A DNA stretch of 64,000 bases, taken from positions 851,291 to 915,290 of the forward strand of contig NZ_OAML01000002.1 of assembly GCF_900199435.1 (NCBI RefSeq), given 5' to 3'. Of this stretch, positions 42,172-51,141 are shown piece after piece; position 1 is the stretch's first letter; every line of letters starts with the position of its first letter. The position numbers and the translations under genes are program-made. The notes beneath the pieces are model-generated. The model worked only from the letters and a program-made list of their open reading frames with translations. It was not told where the DNA came from and ran no database searches. The stretch comes from Pygmaiobacter massiliensis (lineage in GTDB: Bacteria > Bacillota > Clostridia > Oscillospirales > Ruminococcaceae).

Positions 42172-43443
42172 TTACCTCCCCATCTCGTGGCGAATCTCGC
42201 CCAGCATATACAAAGAACCGAATGCGCAGATGACATCGTCTGCCCCAGCCGCAGCTTTCGCCGCCGCAATGCCCTGCGTTACCGAGCCGCAGCTTTCTGC
42301 GGGAATGCCCGGATAAGCTGCGGACAGCTTTGCCCGCAATTGTTCTGCGGTAAGCGCACGCGGGCTGCCCGGCTGCACGGTATAAAAACATTTGGCAAGC
42401 GGTGCCACTGCATCTACTACGCCGTTAAAATCTTTATCGGCCAGCAGACCCATGAGAAAAATAATCTTTTTCTCACCGTACAGCTCACGCAGGGTGGCCG
42501 CGACCGTCTCTGCACACTGCGGGTTATGCCCGCCGTCCACGATAAAGACCGGCTCGGTCGAGAGCAGTTCAAAGCGCCCCGGCCACACTGTTGCGGCAAG
42601 CCCTTGGCGAATCGATTCTTCTGTAATGTTCCAGCCTTTTACTTGCAGTGCTTTCACCGTAGCAAGCGCGGTTGCCGCGTTCAGCCGCTGATGCGCGCCG
42701 ACGAGCGGTAAGCGCAGGTGTTTAAGCTGCCGGTAATCAAACTGCTGGCCCGTAATGTCACCCTGCAAATAATGCAGTTCTTCGGGGTCGGCAACCGTCA
42801 TTTCGGCTGCTGCTTCACTTGCAACTTTTGCTACAACGTCCAGCACAGACTGCTGCTGACCGCTTACAACTACGGCGCAACCGGGTTTGATGATGCCAGC
42901 TTTTTCTTGCGCTATCTTTTCCACCGTATCGCCGAGCATTTCAGTATGGTCGAGCCCAATGGTGGTGATAACCGCCACTTCGGTCGTGCGAACCACGTTG
43001 GTCGAATCCAGACGGCCGCCCATGCCCACTTCCAGCACGACAATATCGCATTTGCGGTAGGCAAAATAAAGAAAAGAGAGTGCGGTAACCAGTTCAAATT
43101 CGGTGGGGGGGGCCTCCATACCCTCTGCGGCAGTGCGCAGCTGCAAGGTTAGCTGTGCGACTTCCTCGTCGGTAATGGGGGTGCCGTTCACCTGCATTCT
43201 TTCGTTGAACCGATAAAGGCTGGGGGAGGTATTTAGACCGGTGCAATAACCTGCACTGGTCAAAACAGAGGCCACCATAGCGGCAGTAGAACCTTTGCCG
43301 TTGGTGCCTGCAATGTGTACGAACCGCAACTTGTCCTGCGGATCGCCGAGCCGCTTTAGCAGCTCTCGCGTTCTTTCCAGCCCAAGCCGGCTGCCTTGCC
43401 AGCTGGTACTGGTAATGTATTGCAATGCTTCACTATAATTCAT
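42172..43443 (-). CDS. folC: Folylpolyglutamate synthase/dihydrofolate synthase
   Basis: Predicted 423-residue ATP-dependent Mur-ligase-type enzyme adding glutamates to folates. P-loop HIAGTNGKGSTAAM near 43-56, the Mur ligase centre VLEVGMGGRLDSTNVV near 135, DHTEMLG near 165 and the C-terminal ADxxxxHNPQ-type DGGHNPQC near 305 are visible. Family-typical length. It precedes folT in the same direction; both follow the cyclodeaminase gene by 41 nt. Retains folates used by FtcD and Fhs. Confidence 0.93.
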   Translation of the reverse strand: MNYSEALQYITSTSWQGSRLGLERTRELLKRLGDPQDKLRFVHIAGTNGKGSTAAMVASVLTSAGYCTGLNTSPSLYRFNERMQVNGTPITDEEVAQLTLQLRTAAEGMEAPPTEFELVTALSFLYFAYRKCDIVVLEVGMGGRLDSTNVVRTTEVAVITTIGLDHTEMLGDTVEKIAQEKAGIIKPGCAVVVSGQQQSVLDVVAKVASEAAAEMTVADPEELHYLQGDITGQQFDYRQLKHLRLPLVGAHQRLNAATALATVKALQVKGWNITEESIRQGLAATVWPGRFELLSTEPVFIVDGGHNPQCAETVAATLRELYGEKKIIFLMGLLADKDFNGVVDAVAPLAKCFYTVQPGSPRALTAEQLRAKLSAAYPGIPAESCGSVTQGIAAAKAAAGADDVICAFGSLYMLGEIRHEMGR

Positions 43444-43483
43444 CTGTGATCCCCTTCTTCGCTGTAACAGCTTCGTAGGTACG

Positions 43484-44122
43484 TTACTGATTTATGAGTT
43501 TTTGAGTTACGTTTGTAAAAATTTCTTCTGCGAGCTTGGCACCGCGAGCAACCTTCTCTTGGGTTTCACGGTTTAGCCGGTCGGCAAACTCCCGGTCTTT
43601 CATCATTTTGGTATTGATGTAGACATTGAGAGAAGCGCCCTCCAGCCCTGCCCTGCATGCGGTGGCAGAAACGCCTGCGTCGCTTACGGTAAGGGCAGAA
43701 CCCTTTTGTGCAAACTCTGCGGTCACTTCCAATGCTGCAATGCACTGGTCCATGATTTCGGCGGGCACCAGCGCAGCTTCGCGCAGTACCTTTTCCATCA
43801 CCTGTTGCTTTTGCGTTTTTTCCGCGTCGGTTGCAGAGGGCATACCGTAGGCTTTTGCCACCGGCTCAAATACCTCTGCATCACGCATCACAAGCGCAAG
43901 CAGCTCTGTTTGGATTGTTTGGCTTCGTGCCAGCAGTCGCTGAATATCCTCTTCTACCGCGGCATATTTCTTTTTGCCGGTCGTCAGGCTGCCCACCATA
44001 CTGCCCAGTGCCATACCAATGGCACCAACCAGTGCAGAAGCACCACCGCCGCCGGGTACCGGTGCAGCTGAGGATAGCACGCGCACAAATTCTTCGCAGG
44101 AAAGTGCAGTTAATTTTTCCAC
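43484..44122 (-). CDS. Formiminotransferase-cyclodeaminase C-terminal family protein (copy 1)
   Basis: Predicted 212-residue all-helical protein of the FTCD_C/FchA family. The family opening PVPGGGGASALVGAIGMALG (22-41) and GKKKYAAVEEDI near 50 are present. Members are either 5-formimino-THF cyclodeaminase or methenyl-THF cyclohydrolase. GTG start at 44122 has a near-perfect AGGAGGTGAC site. It has its own transcription unit start after the fhs terminator and leads the folC-folT group. Together with copy 2 it can supply both activities; which has which cannot be decided by eye. Confidence 0.88.
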   Translation of the reverse strand: MEKLTALSCEEFVRVLSSAAPVPGGGGASALVGAIGMALGSMVGSLTTGKKKYAAVEEDIQRLLARSQTIQTELLALVMRDAEVFEPVAKAYGMPSATDAEKTQKQQVMEKVLREAALVPAEIMDQCIAALEVTAEFAQKGSALTVSDAGVSATACRAGLEGASLNVYINTKMMKDREFADRLNRETQEKVARGAKLAEEIFTNVTQKLINQ

Positions 44123-44242
44123 TTTGTCACCTCCTAATCAAATGATTCAAAACCTCCTTTTCTTTGCATCTGTGGCACTGCCACGCAATGCAGCTTACCT
44201 GCGCTGTTAATTGTAGCAGTTTGCTGCGGTATTGAAAAGGGG

Positions 44243-44280
44243 GAAAAAACGGCGAGACGATTTTTTCGTCCCGCCATTTT
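44243..44280 (-). terminator. Terminator at the end of the hutU-fhs operon
   Basis: On the minus strand, stem GGCGGGACGA/TCGTCTCGCC with a wobble pair, followed by GTTTTTT. Confidence 0.85.
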
Positions 44281-44302
44281 ATTCCATTGTTTAGGTGCCG
44301 AA

Positions 44303-45973
44303 TTAGAACAGACCGATAATCTTGCCGTTTTCGTCTACGTCAATTTTTTCCGCAGACGGCACTTTGGGCAGACCGGGCAATGTCATAATATTGCCGGTAA
44401 GCGCCACGATAAAGCCAGCACCGGCTGAAACTTTAAGGTTACGCACCGTTACTTTAAACCCGGTGGGTGCACCGACAAGCGCGGCATTATCCGAGAAGCT
44501 GAACTGTGTTTTTGCCATGCAGATAGGTGCTTTGGAGAATCCGAGGTCGGTCAGCTGCTGCATCTGTTTTTTCGCTTCCGGGGTGAGCACAACACCATCG
44601 CCGTGATAGACGCGTTTGACAATCTCATTGAGCTTTTCTTCAATCGAGAGGTCATCGCCATACACAAAGCTGAAATTGTTCGGCTGCTCGCAGAGGCGTA
44701 CAACCTCTTTTGCAAGCTCTTCGCCGCCTGCACTGCCTTTGCCATGTACTTCAGAAAGGGCAACGTTAACGCCAAGTTTACGGCATTTTTCTTCTACCAG
44801 CGCAAGTTCGGCTTCGGTGTCGGTCGGGAAGCGGTTAATTGCTACTACGCAGGGCAGGCCGTACACTTTGGTGACGTTCTCCACATGGCGCAGCAGGTTG
44901 GGCATGCCTTTTTCGAGGGCTTCGAGGTTTTCGGTACCCAGTTCCGTTTTGGGCATGCCGCCGTGCATTTTAAGGGCACGAACGGTAGCAACCAGCACAA
45001 CTGCCGAGGGTTTCAGCCCGCCCATACGGCACTTGATGTCGATGAATTTTTCTGCACCGAGGTCTGCGCCAAAGCCGCCCTCGGTGATGGCGTAATCGCC
45101 CAGTTTCAGTGCCATGCGGGTTGCAATCAGCGAGTTGCAACCGTGCGCAATGTTGGCGAACGGCCCGCCGTGGATAAAGGCCGGGGTGCCCTCCAGTGTC
45201 TGGACGAGGTTTGGTTTCAGTGCATCTTTCAAAAGAGCCGTCATTGCGCCCGCTGCTTTCAGGTCGCCTGCAGTGACAGGCTGCTGGTCATATGTATAGC
45301 CTATAATCATGCGGGAAAGGCGCTCTTTCATATCGGAGATGTCTTTCGAGAGGCAGAGCACTGCCATGATTTCAGACGCTACGGTGATATCATAGCCATC
45401 TTCGCGGGTTGCGCCGTCCGTGCGGGCACCAAGGCCGTCTACGATGTTGCGCAGCTGGCGGTCGTTCATATCCACAACGCGTTTCCAGGTGATGCGCTTG
45501 GGATCAATGCGCAGTGCGTTGCCCTGATAGATGTGGTTATCCAGCATTGCAGCAAGCAGGTTGTTGGCCGCGCCGATGGCGTGGAAGTCGCCCGTAAAAT
45601 GCAGGTTGATGTCTTCCATCGGAATAACTTGTGCGTAGCCGCCGCCAGCTGCACCGCCTTTTACACCGAACACAGGTCCGAGAGAAGGCTCACGCAGTGC
45701 CACTGCGACTTTTTTGCCAATGGCTTTGAGCGAATCTGCAAGGCCGACGGTGGTAGTGGTTTTGCCCTCACCTGCCGGGGTCGGGGTGATGGCGGTAACC
45801 AGTACCAGCTTGCCGTTGGGCTGCTGGGCAAGGTCGTTCAGCAAACGGTAATCCACTTTGGCTTTGTAGTTGCCGTACTGCTCCAGGTATTCATCGCCAA
45901 TGCCATAAGCATGGGCAATTTCGGTAATTTTTTTCGGGGTGACAGACTGGGCGATCTCGATATCAGATTTCAT
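44303..45973 (-). CDS. fhs: Formate-tetrahydrofolate ligase
   Basis: Predicted 556-residue cytosolic enzyme catalysing formate + THF + ATP to 10-formyl-THF, reversible. Visible: P-loop-like [16 protein letters not shown] near 62, [21 protein letters not shown] near 95, and [11 protein letters not shown] near 272. Full length. GGAGGAAAAG precedes ATG 45973. As the last gene of the hut operon, it most likely runs in reverse, yielding ATP and formate from the formimino carbon of histidine, as in clostridial histidine or purine fermentation. Confidence 0.97.
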   Translation of the reverse strand: MKSDIEIAQSVTPKKITEIAHAYGIGDEYLEQYGNYKAKVDYRLLNDLAQQPNGKLVLVTAITPTPAGEGKTTTTVGLADSLKAIGKKVAVALREPSLGPVFGVKGGAAGGGYAQVIPMEDINLHFTGDFHAIGAANNLLAAMLDNHIYQGNALRIDPKRITWKRVVDMNDRQLRNIVDGLGARTDGATREDGYDITVASEIMAVLCLSKDISDMKERLSRMIIGYTYDQQPVTAGDLKAAGAMTALLKDALKPNLVQTLEGTPAFIHGGPFANIAHGCNSLIATRMALKLGDYAITEGGFGADLGAEKFIDIKCRMGGLKPSAVVLVATVRALKMHGGMPKTELGTENLEALEKGMPNLLRHVENVTKVYGLPCVVAINRFPTDTEAELALVEEKCRKLGVNVALSEVHGKGSAGGEELAKEVVRLCEQPNNFSFVYGDDLSIEEKLNEIVKRVYHGDGVVLTPEAKKQMQQLTDLGFSKAPICMAKTQFSFSDNAALVGAPTGFKVTVRNLKVSAGAGFIVALTGNIMTLPGLPKVPSAEKIDVDENGKIIGLF

Positions 45974-45998
45974 TGGTCTTTTCCTCCGTTTTCTTCAG

Positions 45999-46628
45999 TT
46001 ACAGTACACCGGCGGCCACTTCGGTCGCGGCAAGAATTTTCTTTTCAAAATCAACCGTCTTTCGTTCCAGTACTTCTACTTCTTTTGAAGTTTCAGCGAC
46101 GAAAGCTTCGTCTTTGATGGATTGCAGATTGATTTTGACATTGAACAGTGCGCCAAGTGCTGCGGTGCGCGCCAACATGGTCGCGACGAGTGCATCAGTT
46201 ACTGCGGTCTGGTTGCCTTTGTTCACCATCAGCTCTGCCACCGGCAAAATTTCGTAAGCAGCGTTTGCCACCGAAAGCGGTACCTTTACGGCAGCCTTCA
46301 GACCTTCTTGCATTGCTGCGGTGCGGGCTGCTTTTTCTTCTTCGGTTTCTTTCGGCAGGGTCAGTGCCTGCATATAGAGGTCAAACGATTCGCTGTCCCG
46401 CTGAATATCGAGCAGCAGCTGCTCTTGCAGCTTGCGCATCGGTGCTACGACGGCTTTCATCTCATCTTCTACTTCGGCATATTTCTTTTTGCCAATGGTC
46501 AAGCCCGCCACCATTTCGGCAAGGGCTGCGGCAAGCGCACCGGCAAGGGCAGAAATACTTCCGCCGCCCGGCACCGGCTCGTTAGAAGCAGTCAGCTGTG
46601 CGAATGCTTCTATTGTCATGTTTTTCAT
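45999..46628 (-). CDS. Formiminotransferase-cyclodeaminase C-terminal family protein (copy 2)
   Basis: Predicted 209-residue FTCD_C/FchA family helical protein. Opening PVPGGGSISALAGALAAALA near residue 18 and GKKKYAEVEDEM near 50. It lies directly between fhs and ftcD in the hut operon, so it plausibly removes ammonia from 5-formimino-THF or opens methenyl-THF to 10-formyl-THF. It shares the fold with copy 1 but differs in many helices. A second in-frame ATG lies three codons in. Spacing to the flanking genes is 25-33 nt. Confidence 0.9.
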   Translation of the reverse strand: MKNMTIEAFAQLTASNEPVPGGGSISALAGALAAALAEMVAGLTIGKKKYAEVEDEMKAVVAPMRKLQEQLLLDIQRDSESFDLYMQALTLPKETEEEKAARTAAMQEGLKAAVKVPLSVANAAYEILPVAELMVNKGNQTAVTDALVATMLARTAALGALFNVKINLQSIKDEAFVAETSKEVEVLERKTVDFEKKILAATEVAAGVL

Positions 46629-46660
46629 GGGCGTTTACCATTCCTTTCGGGTCGTTCGGC

Positions 46661-47554
46661 TTACAGGCGGGTTTCCAGCACCTGGTCCATCTTAAAGTCT
46701 TCGATCTGCAGGTAGTATTCGGCACAATCCACAAGTGCTGCCATCGGGGTAAGGCCAATCACTTCGCTGCCGACCACGTTGACACCATAGCGGCGGGCTT
46801 CCATTTTAACCGTTTCAAACACACGGTAAACCGCAGTTTTAGTGTAGTCGGTCAGGTTCATCGAAACCTGTGCGAGATTGCGGTCTTCAAGCATAACGCC
46901 CATGGCTTTGACAAAGCGGAAGCCGCCATTCATAAACCGAACTTTGCGGGCAATCTGGTTGGCAATTTCAAGGTTCGGGGTGTCGAGATTGATGTTGAAA
47001 GCAACCAGCGGCATACGTGCGCCAATTGCGGTAACACCACCGGTGGGATGAATGGTTTCGGGGCCAAAGTCGGGTTTCCACATCGTCTGGTCCTGCATTT
47101 TTTCTGCCATACCCTCAAACTGGCCTTTGCGAATGGTCGCAAGGTTCTCACGGTGGGGCGCAGTGGCGGACTTTTCATACAGGAAGAACGGCTGGCCAAA
47201 TTTTTCTGCTGCAATTTTTGCAGTTTCTTTTGCCACAGCATCTGCCTCGTCGATGGTGACATTGCGGATAGGTACAAAAGGAACGACATCTACGCAGCCC
47301 ATGCGGGGATGCTGGCCTTCGTGTTTGGTCATGTCAATCAGCTCGATGGATTTGCCGATGGCCTCTACCATGGCATCGCGCAGGGGTTCGGGCTCGCCAA
47401 TTACGGTGACAACGCTGCGGTTATGGTCTGCGTCAGAGGTATAGTCCAGCAGTTTAACGCCCTGTTTGCCGCGGAAGCAATCCACGATTTTTTCTACTTT
47501 GGCAAGGTCTCTGCCTTCGCTGAAATTCGGAATGCATTCAATAATCTTATCCAT
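46661..47554 (-). CDS. ftcD: Glutamate formimidoyltransferase
   Basis: Predicted 297-residue enzyme transferring the formimino group from N-formimino-L-glutamate to THF, giving glutamate. Conserved segments: IIECIPNFSEGRD at the N-terminus, DHNRSVVTVIGEP near 43, and HPRMGCVDVVPFVP near 82 (catalytic His). This is the stand-alone form; the cyclodeaminase half is a separate gene next to it. AAGGAG precedes ATG 47554. Step four of the histidine route. Confidence 0.96.
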   Translation of the reverse strand: MDKIIECIPNFSEGRDLAKVEKIVDCFRGKQGVKLLDYTSDADHNRSVVTVIGEPEPLRDAMVEAIGKSIELIDMTKHEGQHPRMGCVDVVPFVPIRNVTIDEADAVAKETAKIAAEKFGQPFFLYEKSATAPHRENLATIRKGQFEGMAEKMQDQTMWKPDFGPETIHPTGGVTAIGARMPLVAFNINLDTPNLEIANQIARKVRFMNGGFRFVKAMGVMLEDRNLAQVSMNLTDYTKTAVYRVFETVKMEARRYGVNVVGSEVIGLTPMAALVDCAEYYLQIEDFKMDQVLETRL

Positions 47555-47566
47555 GGTAATTCTCCT

Positions 47567-48814
47567 TTATTTCTCTAAAACAATTTCGCCGTTTTTCATT
47601 ACCTTTTCCACGAGGTTAATTGCCGTGTGGTAGGGCAAAAAGTGAATGGACGGATATTTCAGGAAGATAATGTCCGCCTGTTTGCCTGGCTCCAGACTGC
47701 CTACACGGTCTGCCCTATCTACCGCTGCCGCACCATTGATGGTGAGCGCCGTGATGACCTCTTCTACCGAGAGGCCCATATAGATGCAGGACAAAGCGAT
47801 GAGTAGTGGAATCGAGTTGGTGAAGCAGCTGCCGGGGTTTAGGTCACTTGCCACTGCAACTGCTGCGCCTTCGTCAATCATTTTGCGGGCACGGGCGAAC
47901 TCTTCCTTAAGGCAGAAAGCGGTGGCGGGCAGCACGGTGCAGATAGCACCTGCTTTTGCCATATCCGCAATGCCCTGATCCGATGCTTTGAGCAGGTGGT
48001 CGGCAGAGAAAGCACCTACCTCTGCGGCAAGCTCTGCGCCGCCCAGCTGCACCATTTCATCGGCATGAATTTTCAATTTAAAGCCCATCTTTTTGGCTTC
48101 GTTCAGGTAGTAGCGAGAATCTTCGACCGAAAAGACATTTTTCTCGGTAAAAATATCTGCAAACTCTGCAAGGTCTTCTGCGCGCACCTGCGGCATTACC
48201 TCGTGCAGCATCATATCGATAAATTCACGCTCGCGGCCTTTATACTCGGGCAGCACGCTGTGAGGGCCAAGGAAGGTGGAAACAATATCGACCGGCTGCA
48301 GCTTACCAAGTTCTTTCATGGCACGCAGTTGTTTCAGCTCGGTCTCCTTGTCCAGGCCATAGCCGCTTTTGCCTTCTACGGTGGTAACACCAAATTCCAG
48401 CATGCGGGCCAACCGGTCCTTGCCCTCAGCAACCAGCTCTTCCATTGTGGCATTGCGGGTTTTGGTTACGCTGGCATTGATGCCGCCGCCCCGCTCCATA
48501 ATAGACATATAGCTGTCGCCGCGCAGCCGCCAGGAGAATTCATCTGCACGGTAACCGCCGAACACAAAATGGGTATGAGAATCCACGAATCCCGGCAGGA
48601 CAGTTTTGCCTGTGGCATCGATGACCTCGCAGCCGGACAGGTTGAACCGGGAGGAAAGTTCTTCTGTGGTGCCAACTGCGACGATTTTGTCGTCTTCAAT
48701 CAGCACCGCACCGTCCTCGATTAGCCCGATGTCGGACATCTCTTTGCCGTATTTCGGGGCTTTGCCCCGGCAGGTTACCAGCTCTGCAGCATGGCAGATG
48801 AATTTTTTGCTCAT
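47567..48814 (-). CDS. hutI: Imidazolonepropionase
   Basis: Predicted 415-residue amidohydrolase that opens imidazolone-5-propionate to formiminoglutamate. Metal-binding HTH motif in LPGFVDSHTHFVFGG near 75, KIHADEM near 245, SADHLL near 265 and the late Asp segment ASDLNPGSC near 318 are present. ATG 48814 has AAGGAAG 7 nt upstream; the annotated-length frame extends further but without a site. Lies 12 nt before ftcD in the operon. Confidence 0.96.
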   Translation of the reverse strand: MSKKFICHAAELVTCRGKAPKYGKEMSDIGLIEDGAVLIEDDKIVAVGTTEELSSRFNLSGCEVIDATGKTVLPGFVDSHTHFVFGGYRADEFSWRLRGDSYMSIMERGGGINASVTKTRNATMEELVAEGKDRLARMLEFGVTTVEGKSGYGLDKETELKQLRAMKELGKLQPVDIVSTFLGPHSVLPEYKGREREFIDMMLHEVMPQVRAEDLAEFADIFTEKNVFSVEDSRYYLNEAKKMGFKLKIHADEMVQLGGAELAAEVGAFSADHLLKASDQGIADMAKAGAICTVLPATAFCLKEEFARARKMIDEGAAVAVASDLNPGSCFTNSIPLLIALSCIYMGLSVEEVITALTINGAAAVDRADRVGSLEPGKQADIIFLKYPSIHFLPYHTAINLVEKVMKNGEIVLEK

Positions 48815-48915
48815 TGGTTTGCTTCCTTTCTTCGCATTGGGCCGGCCCCGCTTTACAGCGGGGCCATGCGCCATGCGCAACCATTGAAGAGAGGGTGTTG
48901 TATCTTCTGGTTTTG

Positions 48916-50940
48916 TTATTTCACAATTTTCTCGTAGGTCTTTTCAATCAGCTCATCCGAAGCGATATACGGCATCGTGATGTAGTCCTGACCATCGCGG
49001 CTCTTGTTGTACTCTGCCACGGTTTCGATAGAATGCTCGCAGCGTGCCCAGCTTCTTCTTGCAACACCAATCATGGTATCCCAGGGGATAGAAGCCATCA
49101 GAATTTCATCAACACGCTCGCTGCCGTCCAGCACCATGCCAAAGCCGCCGTTGATGGATTTGCTGATGCCAACGCCGCCGCCGTTGTGGAGCGCAACGAG
49201 GCTCATGCCGCGTGCAGCATTACCTGCATAGCACTGCACTGCCATATCTGCGGTAATGTTACTGCCGTCGTAGATGTTGGAAGTCTCACGGTACGGAGAA
49301 TCGGTTCCGCCGGTGTCATGGTGGTCACGGCCAAGCATAACAGGGCCGATTTCGCCATTGCGAACCATCTCGTTGAAGCGCAGGGCAATGTCGCGGCGGC
49401 CGAGTGCATCCTGATAAAGGATACGGCACTGGGTGCCAACAACCAGTTTGTTCTTCTCTGCATCGCGAATCCAGATATAGTTATCGCGGTCCTGCCCACG
49501 GCGGTTCGGGTTGATAATTTCCATTGCCGCATGGTCGGTTTTGTGCAAATCTTCCGGTTTGCCAGAGAGGCAGCACCAGCGGAACGGGCCGTAGCCGTAG
49601 TCAAACAGCATCGGTCCCATAATGTCCTCAACGTAAGACGGGAAGATGAAACCTTCGCTGGTATCCACACCGTTTTTGGCAATGTCTTTTGCACCGGCAT
49701 CAAAAACGGCTTTCATAAAGGCGTTGCCGTAGTCGAAGAAGTAGGTGCCGCGCTCTACAAGGGTTTTGATGAGGTGGAAGTGCTTAATGAGGGATTCATC
49801 AACCAGCTTGCAGAAACCGTGTTTGTCATTTTTCAGCATTTCAGTGCGCTGGTCAAAGGTAAGGCCCTGCGGGCAGTAGCCGCCGTCATAAGGTACATGG
49901 CAGGAGGTCTGATCAGAAAGCAGCTCTACATGCACGTTGTTATCTACTGCATATTGCAGCAGGTCAACGATATTGCCGTGGTAAGCAATGGAAAGTGCTT
50001 CTTTCTTTTCCATTGCTTCGTGAGCCCATGCAAAGGCCTGCTGAATGTCGTCGGTAACTTTGCCTACCCAGCCCTGTTCGTGACGGGTTTCGATGCGGGA
50101 AGCGTCTACCTCTGCCACGATGCCGACACCGTGTGCAATCTCGATGGCTTTGGGCTGTGCGCCGCTCATGCCACCGAGGCCGGAGGTGATGAAGAGGTGT
50201 CCGCGCAGGTCACCGTCTTCGGGGATGCCCAGCTCTTTGCGGCCGGCGTTGAGCAGGGTGTTGAAGGTGCCGTGCACGATGCCCTGCGGTCCGATGTACA
50301 TCCACCCGCCCGCGGTCATCTGGCCGTAGCTCGAGCAGCCCATTGCGGTTGCTTTCGCCCAGTCTTCCGGGTCATCGAACATGCCAATCATCAAGCCGTT
50401 GGTGATTACCACCCGCGGGCTGGTTTTGTGAGATTTGAAAAGTCCCATCGGGTGACCGGACATCATAACGAGCGTCTGCTCTTCAGTCATCACTTCAAGG
50501 TATTTTTTAATGAGCTGGTACTGCATCCAGTTCTGGCAGACCTGACCGGTCTCACCGTAGGTAACCAGTTCATAAGGATACAGCGCAACTGCATGGTCGA
50601 GGTTGTTGTCGATCATCACCTGAAAGGCTTTTGCCGCAACACAGTTGCCCTTGTACTCATCAATGGGTTTGCCATAGATGCGGTCTTTCGGCATGAAGCG
50701 GTAGCCGTAAATGCGGCCACGGGTCATCAGCTCTTCCAAAAATTCGGGTGCAAGCTGCTCATGCAGCTCTTCCGGCACATAGCGAAGCGCATTTTTGAGC
50801 GCAAGTTTGCTCTCTCTCTCATTCAAGGTCAGCTCACGCTTGGGTGCGCGGCGTACCCCTTCTTTAAATTCGGGGTATTCCGGAAGCACCGGGTCCAGTT
50901 TTACAGTCATGGCGTTGGCAATATCAAAATTATTCATCAT
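48916..50940 (-). CDS. hutU: Urocanate hydratase (long form)
   Basis: Predicted 674-residue NAD-dependent enzyme converting urocanate to imidazolonepropionate. NAD-binding loop ITSGLGGMSGAQPKA near 245, TAGGWMYIGPQGIVHGT near 213, and YGPFRWCCLSG near 455 with the active-site Cys are seen. It is the ~670-residue type found in Bacteroidetes and Clostridia, longer than the ~555-residue proteobacterial type. AGGAGG is 9 nt before ATG 50940. First gene of the operon hutU-hutI-ftcD-cyclodeaminase-fhs. Confidence 0.96.
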   Translation of the reverse strand: MMNNFDIANAMTVKLDPVLPEYPEFKEGVRRAPKRELTLNERESKLALKNALRYVPEELHEQLAPEFLEELMTRGRIYGYRFMPKDRIYGKPIDEYKGNCVAAKAFQVMIDNNLDHAVALYPYELVTYGETGQVCQNWMQYQLIKKYLEVMTEEQTLVMMSGHPMGLFKSHKTSPRVVITNGLMIGMFDDPEDWAKATAMGCSSYGQMTAGGWMYIGPQGIVHGTFNTLLNAGRKELGIPEDGDLRGHLFITSGLGGMSGAQPKAIEIAHGVGIVAEVDASRIETRHEQGWVGKVTDDIQQAFAWAHEAMEKKEALSIAYHGNIVDLLQYAVDNNVHVELLSDQTSCHVPYDGGYCPQGLTFDQRTEMLKNDKHGFCKLVDESLIKHFHLIKTLVERGTYFFDYGNAFMKAVFDAGAKDIAKNGVDTSEGFIFPSYVEDIMGPMLFDYGYGPFRWCCLSGKPEDLHKTDHAAMEIINPNRRGQDRDNYIWIRDAEKNKLVVGTQCRILYQDALGRRDIALRFNEMVRNGEIGPVMLGRDHHDTGGTDSPYRETSNIYDGSNITADMAVQCYAGNAARGMSLVALHNGGGVGISKSINGGFGMVLDGSERVDEILMASIPWDTMIGVARRSWARCEHSIETVAEYNKSRDGQDYITMPYIASDELIEKTYEKIVK

Positions 50941-50964
50941 GGCGGTCGGCCTCCTTTTTTCTAA

Positions 50965-51006
50965 ATTCTAACATGCGAATGTCTAAAGAACGTCTATAAA
51001 CGTCTA
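50965..51006 (-). promoter_or_regulatory. hutU promoter with SARP-like direct repeats
   Basis: Read on the minus strand: TAGACGT, TAGACGT, TAGACAT with starts 10 and 11 bp apart, then 8 nt (TCGCATGT), then -10 box TAGAAT (plus-strand ATTCTA 50965-50970). No good -35 box is seen; the repeats cover that position, as in SARP-activated promoters. Confidence 0.8.
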
Positions 51007-51044
51007 TTCAGATACAAATTTTTTTAACTTTTCGCAAATTTATA

Positions 51045-51113
51045 GATGATTTTTCCAAAATGTGTTGTATACTGAGAGCAAGAAACACTCGTAACCGTCT
51101 ATTTCTTAGTCTA
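51045..51113 (+). promoter_or_regulatory. Promoter region of the SARP gene with two GTCTA repeats
   Basis: Weak GATGAT, 17-nt spacer, TATACT (51068-51073). Downstream in the leader, CCGTCTA (51095-51101) and TAGTCTA (51107-51113) repeat the core seen at hutU, 12 bp apart, which would suit autoregulation. Confidence 0.5.
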
Positions 51114-51141
51114 CCCACGAAAAAGTCAAGGAGGAAAATCG

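Noticed and set aside
44603..46117. 504-codon plus-strand frame antisense to fhs
   Set aside because: Fully covered by fhs and its neighbour; explained by codon composition on the opposite strand.
48814..50964. 716-codon plus-strand frame antisense to hutU
   Set aside because: It is a mirror of the strongly conserved hutU and has no ribosome site or recognisable motif.
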